Part shown: piece by piece, positions 9,252 through 17,849 of the stretch | Layout: each line of letters starts with the position of its first letter | Numbering within the stretch: position 1 is the first letter of the stretch | Position numbers and translations under genes: made by a program | IMG/VR virus record: IMGVR_UViG_3300002053_000022 | Span: 1-60,090 of that record | Length of the DNA: 60,090 bases | Source of the DNA: a virus | Strand: one strand, 5' to 3' | The notes under the pieces: model-generated | Told to the model about the DNA's origin: nothing | Seen by the model: only the letters and a program-made list of their open reading frames with translations | The model's database searches: none

Positions 9252-9397
9252 AATGTCCTCGATGTAGTGAAGGAGAAATTAAAGGAGGCACTGGTGTTTT
9301 ATTTTGTCCAGCTTGCCACTCTATTTTTAGCACACAAATGGATTATTTGTATTCATATAAAGAGTATAGATGGGACGAGCAAGGAAACGAATTATGA
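9248..9397 (+). CDS. Zinc-ribbon mini-protein
   Basis: 49 residues, starting within ATGA at the preceding stop. Cys pairs CPRC and CPAC, 14 residues apart, form a classic short zinc ribbon. Its TGA overlaps the polymerase ATG, so the pair is probably translationally coupled. Confidence 0.65.
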   Translation: MKCPRCSEGEIKGGTGVLFCPACHSIFSTQMDYLYSYKEYRWDEQGNEL

Positions 9398-10674
9398 AGC
9401 TAAAAATAATGAACTACACATATTATAATAACAAATCGGAGAATAAAAATTACAATGCTCCGATATTAATTTTTCTTTGTAGAGATGAGAATAGAAACTT
9501 TCACATGGTTTTTGTCTGTGATAAAGAGAATCTTGCTCCAGAGATGTATATTCCTTTTGAGGAAAAATTCATTGCTGAAAGTGAAGAGATTATTACAAAG
9601 ATAGAAGATTCTCCAGCATCCAACTATGGAGAAAAGGTTGTCAGATTAGAAACAACTTTTCCATGGGAAGTTAAAAAATTAAGAAAGAATTTCACACATA
9701 CCTATTTGAGTGATATTAAATGGGAAAAAATGTGTGTAGAAAAAATGGGATTACAAACTCCTTATATTAAAGTTCCAGATGACTTTAATGAAAGATGGTT
9801 AAAAGTAGAAGATGTTGAAGAATTACCAGACGATGAACACTTCTATGTTCCAATTAGATGGATAGGATGGGACATAGAAACAAATGTTGAAATAATTTGG
9901 CCGACATTCAATGGTTGGCAAGATGCTGAGAAATGTGAGATAATAAGTATAACAGCTTATGATTCTTATGATAAAGTTTATGATATATTTTTCTGGCACA
10001 AAGATGTTATCAATGGAAGAGTTTTGTTATGGAAAAATTGGGAAAGAAAAGGACAATACTATGTTCCAGCCTTAAAAAAAATAAGAGAATATGCCAGAAA
10101 AAATGATGTTTATATTCACGAATTCAATAACGAAGTTGATATGTTAAAGGGATATTTTGATTATTATGCGTCTAAAAGACCAGATGCGCAATTCGGTTTT
10201 AATTCTGAAGGAGGATATAGAATTTCAACAAGAAAAGGATTGTCTCGTAAATATTGGTTTGATGGATTTGATATGCCTTATTTATATCAACGCTGTAAAA
10301 AATTAGGATTATTAGAAGATATTAAAAAGATGTCTCCATTGCCAAAATTTGTAAATGGAGTTAAGTGGAGAGCAGATGGAGACAGACACTCCGTTCAAAT
10401 AGAAGGAGTTTGTCAAATTGATTTTATATTCACAAATGAAATTTTTCAATATCACAAGAAATTTGATGAGTTTAGAGAAGGAAATCTTCAAGGATATATG
10501 AGTTATTTCTTAGGATTTGGAAAGGTTGAACATCAAGAACAGATCTGGGAAATGTGGAAAAATAAAACAGAATCTGATTACGATCCAACTAATCCAGAAT
10601 TGGTTGGAGTAAAGAAAAGAAGAAATTATGTTATGGAGATGTTTGAAGATGGGAAAAAAATGGAACAAATTTAA
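9394..10674 (+). CDS. DNA polymerase B, N-terminal/exonuclease fragment (Exo I and Exo II)
   Basis: 426 residues from the ATG that overlaps the previous stop. It holds the polymerase N-terminal domain and the first part of the 3'-5' exonuclease: Exo I DIET (Asp160, Glu162) and Exo II within FGFNSEGG to FDGFDMPYL, the latter lengthened by about 12 residues. It continues through YFLGFGKVEHQEQIWEMW and stops at GKKMEQI, exactly where the Exo III motif should follow. Exo III and the whole polymerase domain are in a separate gene 1.6 kb downstream. The two proteins presumably associate. Confidence 0.85.
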   Translation: MKLKIMNYTYYNNKSENKNYNAPILIFLCRDENRNFHMVFVCDKENLAPEMYIPFEEKFIAESEEIITKIEDSPASNYGEKVVRLETTFPWEVKKLRKNFTHTYLSDIKWEKMCVEKMGLQTPYIKVPDDFNERWLKVEDVEELPDDEHFYVPIRWIGWDIETNVEIIWPTFNGWQDAEKCEIISITAYDSYDKVYDIFFWHKDVINGRVLLWKNWERKGQYYVPALKKIREYARKNDVYIHEFNNEVDMLKGYFDYYASKRPDAQFGFNSEGGYRISTRKGLSRKYWFDGFDMPYLYQRCKKLGLLEDIKKMSPLPKFVNGVKWRADGDRHSVQIEGVCQIDFIFTNEIFQYHKKFDEFREGNLQGYMSYFLGFGKVEHQEQIWEMWKNKTESDYDPTNPELVGVKKRRNYVMEMFEDGKKMEQI

Positions 10675-11008
10675 AGACAAATGTGAAGATTTTTGGTGGG
10701 ATCACGACGACGATGTGAAAACAGCATGCAAAGTAATTGCTGGTTTTTTCGTATTAATTATGATAGTTGTTGGATTTATAGGTGTAATGAATGCCACCAT
10801 AGAACAAACAGAAGCACTAGATAACACTCTTCTTATAGAAGGATATGTTGATGGCAAGAGATTAGGTGGAGATACTAATACACAATATATTTTATCTATA
10901 AATGGGACTGAAGTAGAAGTCGATAAAGAATATTACTTTCTAGTGAATATTGGAGATTATGTTAAGGTTTACGAAAGCGGACGAGTAGAAATAATCGAGG
11001 AACCATAA
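10649..11008 (+). CDS. Single-pass membrane protein in the polymerase gap
   Basis: 119 residues; starts inside the end of the polymerase fragment in another frame. An acidic/aromatic N-terminus (DFWWDHDDD) precedes one transmembrane helix (VIAGFFVLIMIVVGFIGVM, about 29-47), then an 80-residue beta-rich domain (EGYVDGKR, YILSINGTEV, DYVKVYESG). Function unknown. Confidence 0.6.
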   Translation: MGKKWNKFKDKCEDFWWDHDDDVKTACKVIAGFFVLIMIVVGFIGVMNATIEQTEALDNTLLIEGYVDGKRLGGDTNTQYILSINGTEVEVDKEYYFLVNIGDYVKVYESGRVEIIEEP

Positions 11009-11212
11009 ATGTGGGAACTTTGTTATATGGGTGGAAGATGGGTGTTAAGATGGAGAAGTGGTATTACAAAAGATACTCCAAAATGTCCAAATTGTGGTGT
11101 TTATTTGGAAGTCTTAAAAGAAGGTGTTTATCGCAAACAATCACATGAAAATACTTTTAAATGCCCACAATGTTATTATATGTTAAATATATACAAACCA
11201 GAAGAAAAATGA
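11009..11212 (+). CDS. Zinc-ribbon mini-protein
   Basis: 67 residues with CPNC and CPQC pairs 25 residues apart, and an aromatic N-terminus (MWELCYMGGRWVLRW). It starts directly after the previous stop and overlaps the next start by 4 bases. Probably metal binding; role unknown. Confidence 0.6.
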   Translation: MWELCYMGGRWVLRWRSGITKDTPKCPNCGVYLEVLKEGVYRKQSHENTFKCPQCYYMLNIYKPEEK

Positions 11213-11613
11213 TAATCGGTATAATTGGTAGTAGACGAAGAGATTCGCGTGAAGATTATTGGACACTCCGTAACAAAATTACTGATTTAGAAATAAAAGA
11301 CAAAGACCTTGTAACAAAAATAATAACTGGAGACTGTAAAACTGGAGGAGACAAATTTGCGAGAGATTATGCTAACCAGTTTTGGACACTAAAAGTAGAA
11401 TTAATTGTCAAAAAAGTAGATTTTCCTGCGTTTGGTGCTCCTTATTATGATTATGTTAAGGCTTATTATAAGCGCAATGAAGAAATAGCTAAAGAGGAAA
11501 TGGATTATCTTATCGCATTAGTCGCACCAGATAGAACTGGTGGAACAGAAAATACAATAAAACATTTCAAAAAACATCATAAAGATTGGGAAAAGAAGTT
11601 GATTTTAATATGA
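11209..11613 (+). CDS. SLOG / YspA-type Rossmann nucleotide-binding protein
   Basis: 134 residues. The N-terminal strand-turn IIGIIGSRR, the central IITGDCKTGGDKFA and late ALVAPDRTGGTENT give the pattern of SLOG superfamily proteins (DprA/LOG fold, DUF2493/YspA group), proposed to bind nucleotide-derived ligands. The ATG at the previous gene's TGA is preferred over upstream alternatives. It lies in the block that interrupts the polymerase; it is not a homing endonuclease. Confidence 0.65.
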   Translation: MIIGIIGSRRRDSREDYWTLRNKITDLEIKDKDLVTKIITGDCKTGGDKFARDYANQFWTLKVELIVKKVDFPAFGAPYYDYVKAYYKRNEEIAKEEMDYLIALVAPDRTGGTENTIKHFKKHHKDWEKKLILI

Positions 11614-11792
11614 AAGAGTGTTTTATTTGTAAAAAAAGTAGTTTTGATGATAATAACATACAAGTTAATGTATGTTTAAAATGCTTTGTGGAAGATTTCC
11701 TAAAATTAGTTTTGGAAGACCCTCCAAGAAGTGTTAAGGAAGCAACAAGTATTTACGAACTTCTTCTGAAAAAAATTGGTGAGTTTAAATGA
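11610..11792 (+). CDS. Cys-rich mini-protein
   Basis: 60 residues. CFIC and CLKC pairs 16 residues apart suggest a zinc knuckle, followed by a helical tail. ATGA overlaps on both sides suggest coupled translation. Function unknown. Confidence 0.55.
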   Translation: MKECFICKKSSFDDNNIQVNVCLKCFVEDFLKLVLEDPPRSVKEATSIYELLLKKIGEFK

Positions 11793-11965
11793 ATTTAATA
11801 ACTAGAATTGCAACAAAAATAGTAGTAAAATTACAACATCCGAGATATATTGGTTGGTGTTATGCCGCATACAAATTTTATAGATATGTATTAGGTTATC
11901 ACAAATATAAAGCTTGGAAAGGCGCATTTTTGTTAAATAATTTACGAACTACTTTTAAAAGGTGA
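11789..11965 (+). CDS. Small basic aromatic protein
   Basis: 58 residues, rich in Lys, Arg and Tyr (YKFYRYVLGYHKYKAWKG), with no acidic residues that I can see. Could bind nucleic acid or membrane. Starts in ATGA overlap with the preceding gene; its TGA lies in the next gene's ribosome site (AAAAGGTGAG). Confidence 0.5.
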   Translation: MNLITRIATKIVVKLQHPRYIGWCYAAYKFYRYVLGYHKYKAWKGAFLLNNLRTTFKR

Positions 11966-11971
11966 GTTTAA

Positions 11972-12169
11972 ATGAAGATAAAGGCAAAAGTTATAAGTGA
12001 TGATAAATTTCTCACACTTAGAGAATTGGATGAAGCATTTATGAAAGGAACATTGTTTTATCTTGAAACAATGAAATGGAAAGAAAAGGATGATGGTTTA
12101 GAAATAATAATTTTATTGAGGGATTATCCAAATGCTGGAATTTACGATTCCTTTCAAGCAGAAAAATAA
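11972..12169 (+). CDS. Small hypothetical protein
   Basis: 65 residues, mixed charge, no family recognised. Start supported by AAGGTGAG six bases upstream. Its 3' end overlaps the next gene by 38 bases. Confidence 0.5.
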   Translation: MKIKAKVISDDKFLTLRELDEAFMKGTLFYLETMKWKEKDDGLEIIILLRDYPNAGIYDSFQAEK

Positions 12170-12320
12170 AAGGTTTAGAAAATGTGAAGAATGTGGTAAA
12201 AAGAAATTCACATCTAAACTATATGATGTTTATGATACTGGATTAAATTACTATCAACAGATAATTTGTTGTAATAAATGTTTAAAGGAAGCAAAAGAGC
12301 GTTGTAAAAATGATTTGTGA
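12132..12320 (+). CDS. Zinc-binding mini-protein
   Basis: 62 residues with CEEC and CCNKC clusters separated by about 25 residues, in a basic background (KQKNKRFRK). Resembles a treble-clef or ribbon zinc finger. Overlaps both neighbours, including the start of the polymerase C-terminal fragment. Confidence 0.5.
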   Translation: MLEFTIPFKQKNKRFRKCEECGKKKFTSKLYDVYDTGLNYYQQIICCNKCLKEAKERCKNDL

Positions 12321-13998
12321 GAAACTATTAGATTATAACTTAGTTGATGTTGAAGGATTAGTTCTTTTGAATGAAGAATTTGGTCTTATAGAAGATCAAT
12401 TTGAACAAGCTCAACTAGTTGTAGCTCCTCCAGAAGATGGTATTTACACTTCTAAAATGCACGACCACGACATGATTAAAGACTTCCGAAACGAAATGGT
12501 TTTTGATACTAAATATCAAAATTGGAAGAGAGAGCCATTAAAAGGAAAGAAACAAATCGGGGAAAAATTCTTAATTACTCTAAAAGAATTAGAAGACCAA
12601 GCAAAAAGAAGAGGATTGGTAGTAGAATATAATTCTCTTGAAGATATTCATAAAGTTGGAGGATATGTACCTCCTCCATTGAGAGCTGGAACATTTGTTT
12701 GGGTATGTGTCATAGATTTCAATAAACAATATCCAAATGCTATAATGAGCTCGAATGCGGGAGTGAGAACTCTCGTCGAATTTGTTGAGGATTTAGGAGA
12801 TAAAATTCTCGGCTATAGTATAAATGAGAAAGGAGAAAAGTTTTTAGGAGAATGGGACAAAAAAGATTTAATAGAAACTCCTATTGCATATTTTAGAAAA
12901 GATGTTCTTTCAGTTAATAGAAAGAAATTTCAAAAATGGTTAAGGTTTAGAGTTGAGGCTCAAAAGAGAGCAAAGGAATACCTTAAGAAAGTTCAAGATC
13001 AAGATGATCCTTTATATAAATTATTAGATGGAAAGCAGTTTAGAATAAAAATATTCACAAATGGTGGATTTGGAATAATGGGCTATCCTAAGGATAGAAA
13101 TTATTCTCAAATTATTTTTAATTCTTGTACTCTTATGTGTCAAGATTTAACAATGAATATGATTAAAATTATAAACGATTTAGGTTATGATACTGTAGGA
13201 GGAGATACAGACTCGTGCTTTCCTATATTACATGCTGACAATTTAGAAGATGCCATAAAAGAAGCTAAGTGGCTTGCCTCTGAAGTTAATAAGAGAATTG
13301 ATAAATATTTGGACGAAGTTTATAACATTCAAGAGCACACCATGACTGTTGATGTTGAAACAATTTCGGATAAATTTATAGTTAAAGCGGCAAAAAATTA
13401 TGTTAAAAGAAATCTTTACAGAGATGGGGTTATTTTAGAAGAGCCACAATTAGAAGTCAAAGGCATCGAAATGAAGAAAAGTAATACATCACGATTGGCT
13501 TCTGATATGCAACAAACTATATTAAATATTCTATTAGATTCACAAACAATTAAAGAAGACTTTGAATTGTTAATGAATGTGTTAGATAAGAATATTCATA
13601 AACTTCCTTGGGATTATGTAGCACCAAAAGGAGCTATAAATAATGATATGGATCATTATAAAGAGGGACATTATAATTCAAGAGGAGCAAAGAATGCCAG
13701 AAAATATTTCAACAAACATATTTTGCCTGGAGAAAATCCTTTTATTCTCCCATTTAAAGAATTTCCAAAGAAGTTAAACGGTCACTTTGTTTCTCCTTAT
13801 AAGAGAGGAGAAAGTTTTGTTTTATCATTTGACAAAGAAGACATCCAAAAAATACAAGAAGCTGGATTTATTCCAGACTGGGAAGATTTAAAGAGAAGTC
13901 AATTAAAAATGAAGTCAGATCCTTTTCTTAGTTTATTAGATACTGATTTCTATAAAGCAGTAGCGCAAACAAAAGTTAGTGATGATATGCAATTATGA
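12310..13998 (+). CDS. DNA polymerase B, C-terminal fragment (Exo III plus polymerase domain)
   Basis: 562 residues. It begins almost directly with Exo III (YNLVD, Tyr9/Asp13). It then carries palm motif A DFNKQYPNAIM (from Asp136), motif B with Lys247 and Asn251 (RIKIFTNGGFGIMGY), motif C GGDTDS (Asp299, Asp301), and a KxY-like KNYVKR. All catalytic polymerase residues are present. Joined after GKKMEQI of the upstream fragment, it gives the normal family B spacing, so the break looks clean and the two halves are probably both used. The C-terminus ends SDDMQL with no canonical PIP box. Confidence 0.9.
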   Translation: MICEKLLDYNLVDVEGLVLLNEEFGLIEDQFEQAQLVVAPPEDGIYTSKMHDHDMIKDFRNEMVFDTKYQNWKREPLKGKKQIGEKFLITLKELEDQAKRRGLVVEYNSLEDIHKVGGYVPPPLRAGTFVWVCVIDFNKQYPNAIMSSNAGVRTLVEFVEDLGDKILGYSINEKGEKFLGEWDKKDLIETPIAYFRKDVLSVNRKKFQKWLRFRVEAQKRAKEYLKKVQDQDDPLYKLLDGKQFRIKIFTNGGFGIMGYPKDRNYSQIIFNSCTLMCQDLTMNMIKIINDLGYDTVGGDTDSCFPILHADNLEDAIKEAKWLASEVNKRIDKYLDEVYNIQEHTMTVDVETISDKFIVKAAKNYVKRNLYRDGVILEEPQLEVKGIEMKKSNTSRLASDMQQTILNILLDSQTIKEDFELLMNVLDKNIHKLPWDYVAPKGAINNDMDHYKEGHYNSRGAKNARKYFNKHILPGENPFILPFKEFPKKLNGHFVSPYKRGESFVLSFDKEDIQKIQEAGFIPDWEDLKRSQLKMKSDPFLSLLDTDFYKAVAQTKVSDDMQL

Positions 13999-14135
13999 GT
14001 GGAATTATGGAAGATGTAGAAAAATTCTACAACGACATGAAAGAAATACTTATGAATATTATTGATGTCTATTATGGACAAGACATTATTGATATAGATA
14101 ATGTAATGGAAAAATTTGAAATGTATTTTGAATGA
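13995..14135 (+). CDS. Small acidic hypothetical protein
   Basis: 46 residues, helical and acidic (DIIDIDNVMEKFEMYFE). Start overlaps the polymerase stop (ATGA) with GTGATGAT upstream in the polymerase end. No family. Confidence 0.5.
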   Translation: MSGIMEDVEKFYNDMKEILMNIIDVYYGQDIIDIDNVMEKFEMYFE

Positions 14136-14287
14136 ATATAGATAAAGACGATATAGGCGGACTTAAACCATATTTCTTTTTATTGAAAATAAAAGAAGAT
14201 TTGGAAAAAATGAATTGGTTTTGTCGTTATTGTTATAAATTAAAAAAGATACTCGAAACTTATTTTGATGATTATGAGGACATTTAG
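14132..14287 (+). CDS. Small hypothetical protein
   Basis: 51 residues, Lys-rich with FCRYCYKL and an acidic end. ATGA overlap at the start. No function assigned. Confidence 0.45.
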   Translation: MNIDKDDIGGLKPYFFLLKIKEDLEKMNWFCRYCYKLKKILETYFDDYEDI

Positions 14288-14453
14288 AATAAAAATGGTA
14301 ATAGAAGAGTTTGATGAAACATTTGGATTTACAACAATCCATGAAACAATAAATACCGCTATTGGGGTACAAAAATTAAAACACTATATAATATCTGCAA
14401 AAGTTTGGGCAGAAAATTTTATGGAGAAGGAGATAGAAAATGGACAAGTGTAA
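14274..14453 (+). CDS. Small hypothetical protein
   Basis: 59 residues from the ATG at MRTFRIK; a start at 14,268 is equally possible. The pattern FRIKMVIEEFDETFGFTTIHE suggests a small beta-hairpin followed by a helix. No family. Confidence 0.45.
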   Translation: MRTFRIKMVIEEFDETFGFTTIHETINTAIGVQKLKHYIISAKVWAENFMEKEIENGQV

Positions 14454-14919
14454 AGGATGTATGTGTCATTATCACGATGAAGAACTTGGATGGTATTGTG
14501 TAGCTCCTGTGTGTATAAAAGATTATAGCTACGATCCAGAAACAAGAATATATACTCTCATTGATAAATCTGAGTGGAAAACAGAAAATCCAAAATTATT
14601 TGAATATGATTCCAAAAATAAAATAGTGGATGTATTTGTTAGAAAGGATGATAGTTGTCCATTTCCATTTCATAGTGAGAATTGGTATCATCAAGGATTT
14701 TATCTTGGTGATTTTTTAAATAGATTAAGAGAACTCCTTAAGAATTTTAAAGGAGAAGATGGTAAATGCCCTGTTTGCACACATTCTACCGAAAAGGTTT
14801 ATTGGTATGATTCCGATTTTTGGGGGAATGGCGAGGCTACTAAGACTGGTGAATGTGTGCTTTGCGGGGCAAAAATATATAAAGTATTTAAATTTGTAGG
14901 AATTGAGTTGCTTGAATAA
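14440..14919 (+). CDS. Cys-rich protein with C-terminal zinc ribbon
   Basis: 159 residues. The N-terminus has CKGCMCHYH, CVAPVC and a later DDSCPFPFH; the C-terminal third has a separate ribbon (CPVC and CVLC). Two metal sites are likely. Directly upstream of the first methyltransferase by a one-base overlap. Function unknown. Confidence 0.6.
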   Translation: MDKCKGCMCHYHDEELGWYCVAPVCIKDYSYDPETRIYTLIDKSEWKTENPKLFEYDSKNKIVDVFVRKDDSCPFPFHSENWYHQGFYLGDFLNRLRELLKNFKGEDGKCPVCTHSTEKVYWYDSDFWGNGEATKTGECVLCGAKIYKVFKFVGIELLE

Positions 14920-15422
14920 TGTGGAATGTTGGAGATCAAAACACTCCAAGAATTTACCTCTCAAGAGGAGTTAACGCAAGAGATGATTGGGAAACTCCAA
15001 AATATTTTTTTGATTTATTAAATGAAATATTTGGATTTACTCTTGATGCTGCGGCTTCTCACAGTAACCACAAATGTGACAAATATTATACAATCCAAGA
15101 AGATGGAATATTACAAGACTGGGAAGGAGAAACAGCGTTTTGCAATCCTCCTTTTAACGAAATCTCTATGTGGGTTAAGAAGTGTTATTCAGAAGGACAG
15201 AAAAAAGACACAACAGTTGTTATGATTTGTCCAGTAAGAAGTGACACTGATTATTGGCACGAATATATTATGAAAGCTCACGAGGTTTGGTTTGTAAATA
15301 AAAGAGTTAACTTTCTTAGAGATGGCAAAGAGGTTAAAGGTTCTACATTCCCATTATGTGTAATAGTTTTTAAAAGAACATTAAATAAAACACCGAAAAT
15401 TAGGAGCTTTGATCATAAATGA
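14919..15422 (+). CDS. Phage-type DNA N6-adenine methyltransferase (Dam, NPPF motif)
   Basis: 167 residues. Segments RDDWETPKYFFDLLNE, TLDAAAS, the catalytic NPPF (76-79) and VKGSTFPLCVIVFK match the phage Dam family of adenine methyltransferases. It probably methylates viral DNA against restriction or for regulation. A second, unrelated adenine methyltransferase is encoded 1.1 kb downstream. Length is usual for the family. Confidence 0.85.
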   Translation: MWNVGDQNTPRIYLSRGVNARDDWETPKYFFDLLNEIFGFTLDAAASHSNHKCDKYYTIQEDGILQDWEGETAFCNPPFNEISMWVKKCYSEGQKKDTTVVMICPVRSDTDYWHEYIMKAHEVWFVNKRVNFLRDGKEVKGSTFPLCVIVFKRTLNKTPKIRSFDHK

Positions 15423-15661
15423 GTGAAGAAGAATTAATACATTCTATTGCCGACCATTTAGCGAATCCCCCAAACTATGAACAGAAAATAATGGAAGTTT
15501 GTGGGTGTGGTTGTTCAGAACAGTGTTCATGTTATCAAAAAATGATAGAACTTGTTGATATATATGGTTGGACAATTAAAATGAAAAAAACAAAATCAAC
15601 CACAATAGATGTTAAAGATATTAAATTTACAATTACAGCAGAATGGTATGAATATGTATGA
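15419..15661 (+). CDS. Small Cys-rich hypothetical protein
   Basis: 80 residues, with a dense cysteine run (VCGCGCSEQCSCYQK, about 30-43) and a beta-rich C-terminus. Metal binding is likely. ATGA overlap on both sides. No family recognised. Confidence 0.5.
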   Translation: MSEEELIHSIADHLANPPNYEQKIMEVCGCGCSEQCSCYQKMIELVDIYGWTIKMKKTKSTTIDVKDIKFTITAEWYEYV

Positions 15662-15852
15662 AAAAATATAGAATAACTTTTAAGAAAATGCCTCATTCTG
15701 AATTTATACCAACTGATGATCCATTAACTAATGGACATTTAAGAGAAGTAGCAATAGAATGTTTGAGAAATCATTTACATTATTTAGCTGATTTACCAGA
15801 AAAAGAATTTTCAAAACTTACAACTGAGTATGAGTATGATGACGGGTTATAA
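15658..15852 (+). CDS. Small hypothetical protein
   Basis: 64 residues, basic N-terminus then acidic end. Overlaps the radical-SAM gene by 23 bases. No function assigned. Confidence 0.45.
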   Translation: MKKYRITFKKMPHSEFIPTDDPLTNGHLREVAIECLRNHLHYLADLPEKEFSKLTTEYEYDDGL

Positions 15853-16570
15853 AGAAAATCCAAAAACAAAAGGTAGTGGTATTGTTTGTGCGATTCCACA
15901 AACGGGTCGTTGTCCAAACGAATGCGAAGATTGCTTTTTCCAATCTGGAAGAAGTTATTTAGAACCATTAGACGAAAATTTACCTAATATGCCAATGAAT
16001 CTTATGGATAGAATTGTTCGCGTAAACGATGGGAACGATAGTAATGTAGATAGAGAAGAAGTATTAAGAGCTACTCAGCACTATATATTCAAATTTTATA
16101 ATACAGCTATACCAAATAATTTAGAAGGATTTGAAGAGCCAGTAGTTTTAACAATTAATCCTGGCAAAATGACTAATAAAGGATTTTATACGCTGTATGA
16201 TATACCAAAGAATTTAATGTTTGTAAGAATTAGAACTAATATGTGGAATTTGCATTTGGTTTTATCAGCAGTAAAGCATTATACGGAGAGAGAAGTTCCA
16301 GTAGTTCTAACATTTATGGCATATTTTGACACAGCCGATAACATACCAGAATCTTGTAGGCAATATTATACTTTTAGAAAGAGAACAACAAATTCTTACT
16401 GGGCTATTACAACTGAAGGATGGGAGATTATTATGAACTATTTTAAATATAATAAATGGGTTCATAGTTGTGGTAAAATTGAGGGAGAAAAAGGAGACAC
16501 TCATTGTAGATTTTGTGGAAACTGTCTAAGAGAATATTATGCGACATTGGAGAGAATGAAATGCGAATAG
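15830..16570 (+). CDS. Radical SAM superfamily protein
   Basis: 246 residues. A Cx3Cx2C motif (Cys28, 32, 35 in CPNECEDCFF) near the N-terminus marks the 4Fe-4S/SAM site. The barrel-like middle is short, with FVRIRTNMW and PVVLTFMAYFD strands. Three more Cys near the end (CRFCGNC, 226-232) could hold a second cluster. It lies between two adenine methyltransferases, so a DNA or nucleotide modification role is possible; the substrate cannot be read from sequence. ATGs at 15,836 and 15,839 are alternative starts. Confidence 0.75.
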   Translation: MSMMTGYKENPKTKGSGIVCAIPQTGRCPNECEDCFFQSGRSYLEPLDENLPNMPMNLMDRIVRVNDGNDSNVDREEVLRATQHYIFKFYNTAIPNNLEGFEEPVVLTINPGKMTNKGFYTLYDIPKNLMFVRIRTNMWNLHLVLSAVKHYTEREVPVVLTFMAYFDTADNIPESCRQYYTFRKRTTNSYWAITTEGWEIIMNYFKYNKWVHSCGKIEGEKGDTHCRFCGNCLREYYATLERMKCE

Positions 16571-17424
16571 GACAATCATTAATAGGTTGGTATGGAGGAA
16601 AGTTTAATTTATTAAAACATTTCTTGCCGTTTCCAGCTCACACAACATTTATAGAAGTATTTGGAGGATCTGGAGTTGTTTTATTCAACAAAATTCCTTC
16701 GGAAATAGAAGTCTATAATGATATTAATTCCAGATTAATTAACATGTGGCAAGCCATCAAGATAGACAGAAGAAAGTTTATAGATTTTGCCGCTAATGAA
16801 TATGGAATAGATAGCAGAGCGCTATTTGATTACGCTAAGAACAATATTGCTGATGATAAGATAGAAGACGCAGCAAGATTTTATTATATAAATCGCCACT
16901 CGTTTTCTCAAATGAATGAATCTTATCACGGAATTTCATTTAATGGAAAAGAACATTGGCATACTCCTTATCTCAATAAATTAAAACAAATAGAAAAATA
17001 TTACGAAAGAATTAAATTTGTTCAACTTGAAAACCAAGATTTTAGAACTATTATGAAGAGATGTGATAGAGATGGAGTATTGCTTTTTGTAGATCCTCCT
17101 TATTTTAAAGGTGGAGAAGTTTATGAGCTTATGGTTGGAATGGATAAAGAAGAAAATTCTTGGTCTTTAAAAGAATTTGAAGATTTAAAAGAACTATTAT
17201 TAGGTTATAAGAAAGCCAAATTTGTTTTAACTGTTGATAACAAGGAATTCTTTCATAGCGAAGATTGGTTTTATCAAGAGGTTGAAAGAATTAATGCAGC
17301 ATCCTTTTGTGTAGGTAAAGAGAAATCAAAGGATATTGAATATGTCATAAGGAATTTTGATCCAGCAACCACTCCAACAATGGAAATTTACGAGAATAAA
17401 GTTACAGATGATATGGAATTATGA
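16561..17424 (+). CDS. D12-class DNA adenine methyltransferase
   Basis: 287 residues from the ATG overlapping the previous gene by 10 bases. SAM-binding segment IGWYGGK and FIEVFGGSG (30-38), YNDINSRL, and catalytic DPPY (178-181) are those of the D12 class, which includes Dam; many members methylate GATC. The end VTDDMEL sits over a GATGAT ribosome signal for the next gene. Likely partner in self-methylation of viral DNA. Confidence 0.9.
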   Translation: MRIGQSLIGWYGGKFNLLKHFLPFPAHTTFIEVFGGSGVVLFNKIPSEIEVYNDINSRLINMWQAIKIDRRKFIDFAANEYGIDSRALFDYAKNNIADDKIEDAARFYYINRHSFSQMNESYHGISFNGKEHWHTPYLNKLKQIEKYYERIKFVQLENQDFRTIMKRCDRDGVLLFVDPPYFKGGEVYELMVGMDKEENSWSLKEFEDLKELLLGYKKAKFVLTVDNKEFFHSEDWFYQEVERINAASFCVGKEKSKDIEYVIRNFDPATTPTMEIYENKVTDDMEL

Positions 17425-17849
17425 GTGTTAAGAAAAAAATATATTTTGCTCATCCGTTCTCAAAAATGGGAACGAAGAGAGAAGAAATGATTATAAAAAT
17501 TCTGGAAGAAAGAGGGTTTGAAGTCATAGATCCTTTTATAGGAGAAGATGAACTGTGCAGAAAATATGGAGTTTCTTATTACTATCAAAAACCGATGTTA
17601 CAATTTGCTAATGAAATAGTATATAGAGATTTCAAAATGGTAGATGATTGCGACGCATTGTTTGCTTGGCTTCCAAAGACATCTGTTTGTTTAGGAACGG
17701 TCAGAGAACTCGATAGAGCATTAAGAAAAGGCAAAGAAACAATTGTCATTCATCATAAGCCAAATCCTTTCTTAATAGATGTAGATATTTTGTATTTAAA
17801 CTATAACGATTTTAAATGGGATGTACCCTATAAGTGGAAAGAGAAATGA
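17421..17849 (+). CDS. Nucleoside 2-deoxyribosyltransferase-like protein
   Basis: 142 residues with the family pattern: IYFAHPFS strand, paired Asp in MVDDCDALFAWLP, and GTVRELDRALRKGK carrying the putative nucleophile Glu96. These enzymes exchange bases on deoxyribose or hydrolyse nucleotides. In a virus this could adjust nucleotide pools or prepare a modified base, which fits the adjacent modification genes. Confidence 0.75.
   Translation: MSVKKKIYFAHPFSKMGTKREEMIIKILEERGFEVIDPFIGEDELCRKYGVSYYYQKPMLQFANEIVYRDFKMVDDCDALFAWLPKTSVCLGTVRELDRALRKGKETIVIHHKPNPFLIDVDILYLNYNDFKWDVPYKWKEK

Noticed and set aside
9394-13998. Intein as explanation of the split polymerase
   Set aside because: The upstream half ends in a stop codon, the block contains separate overlapping genes, and there is no intein start Cys/Ser or terminal His-Asn.
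13940-13998. PIP box at the polymerase C-terminus
   Set aside because: The tail lacks the Gln-x-x-hydrophobic-x-x-aromatic-aromatic pattern.
15830-16570. QueE-type 7-deazaguanine radical-SAM enzyme
   Set aside because: The Cys spacing is Cx3Cx2C, not the longer QueE spacing, and there are no other 7-deazaguanine genes.
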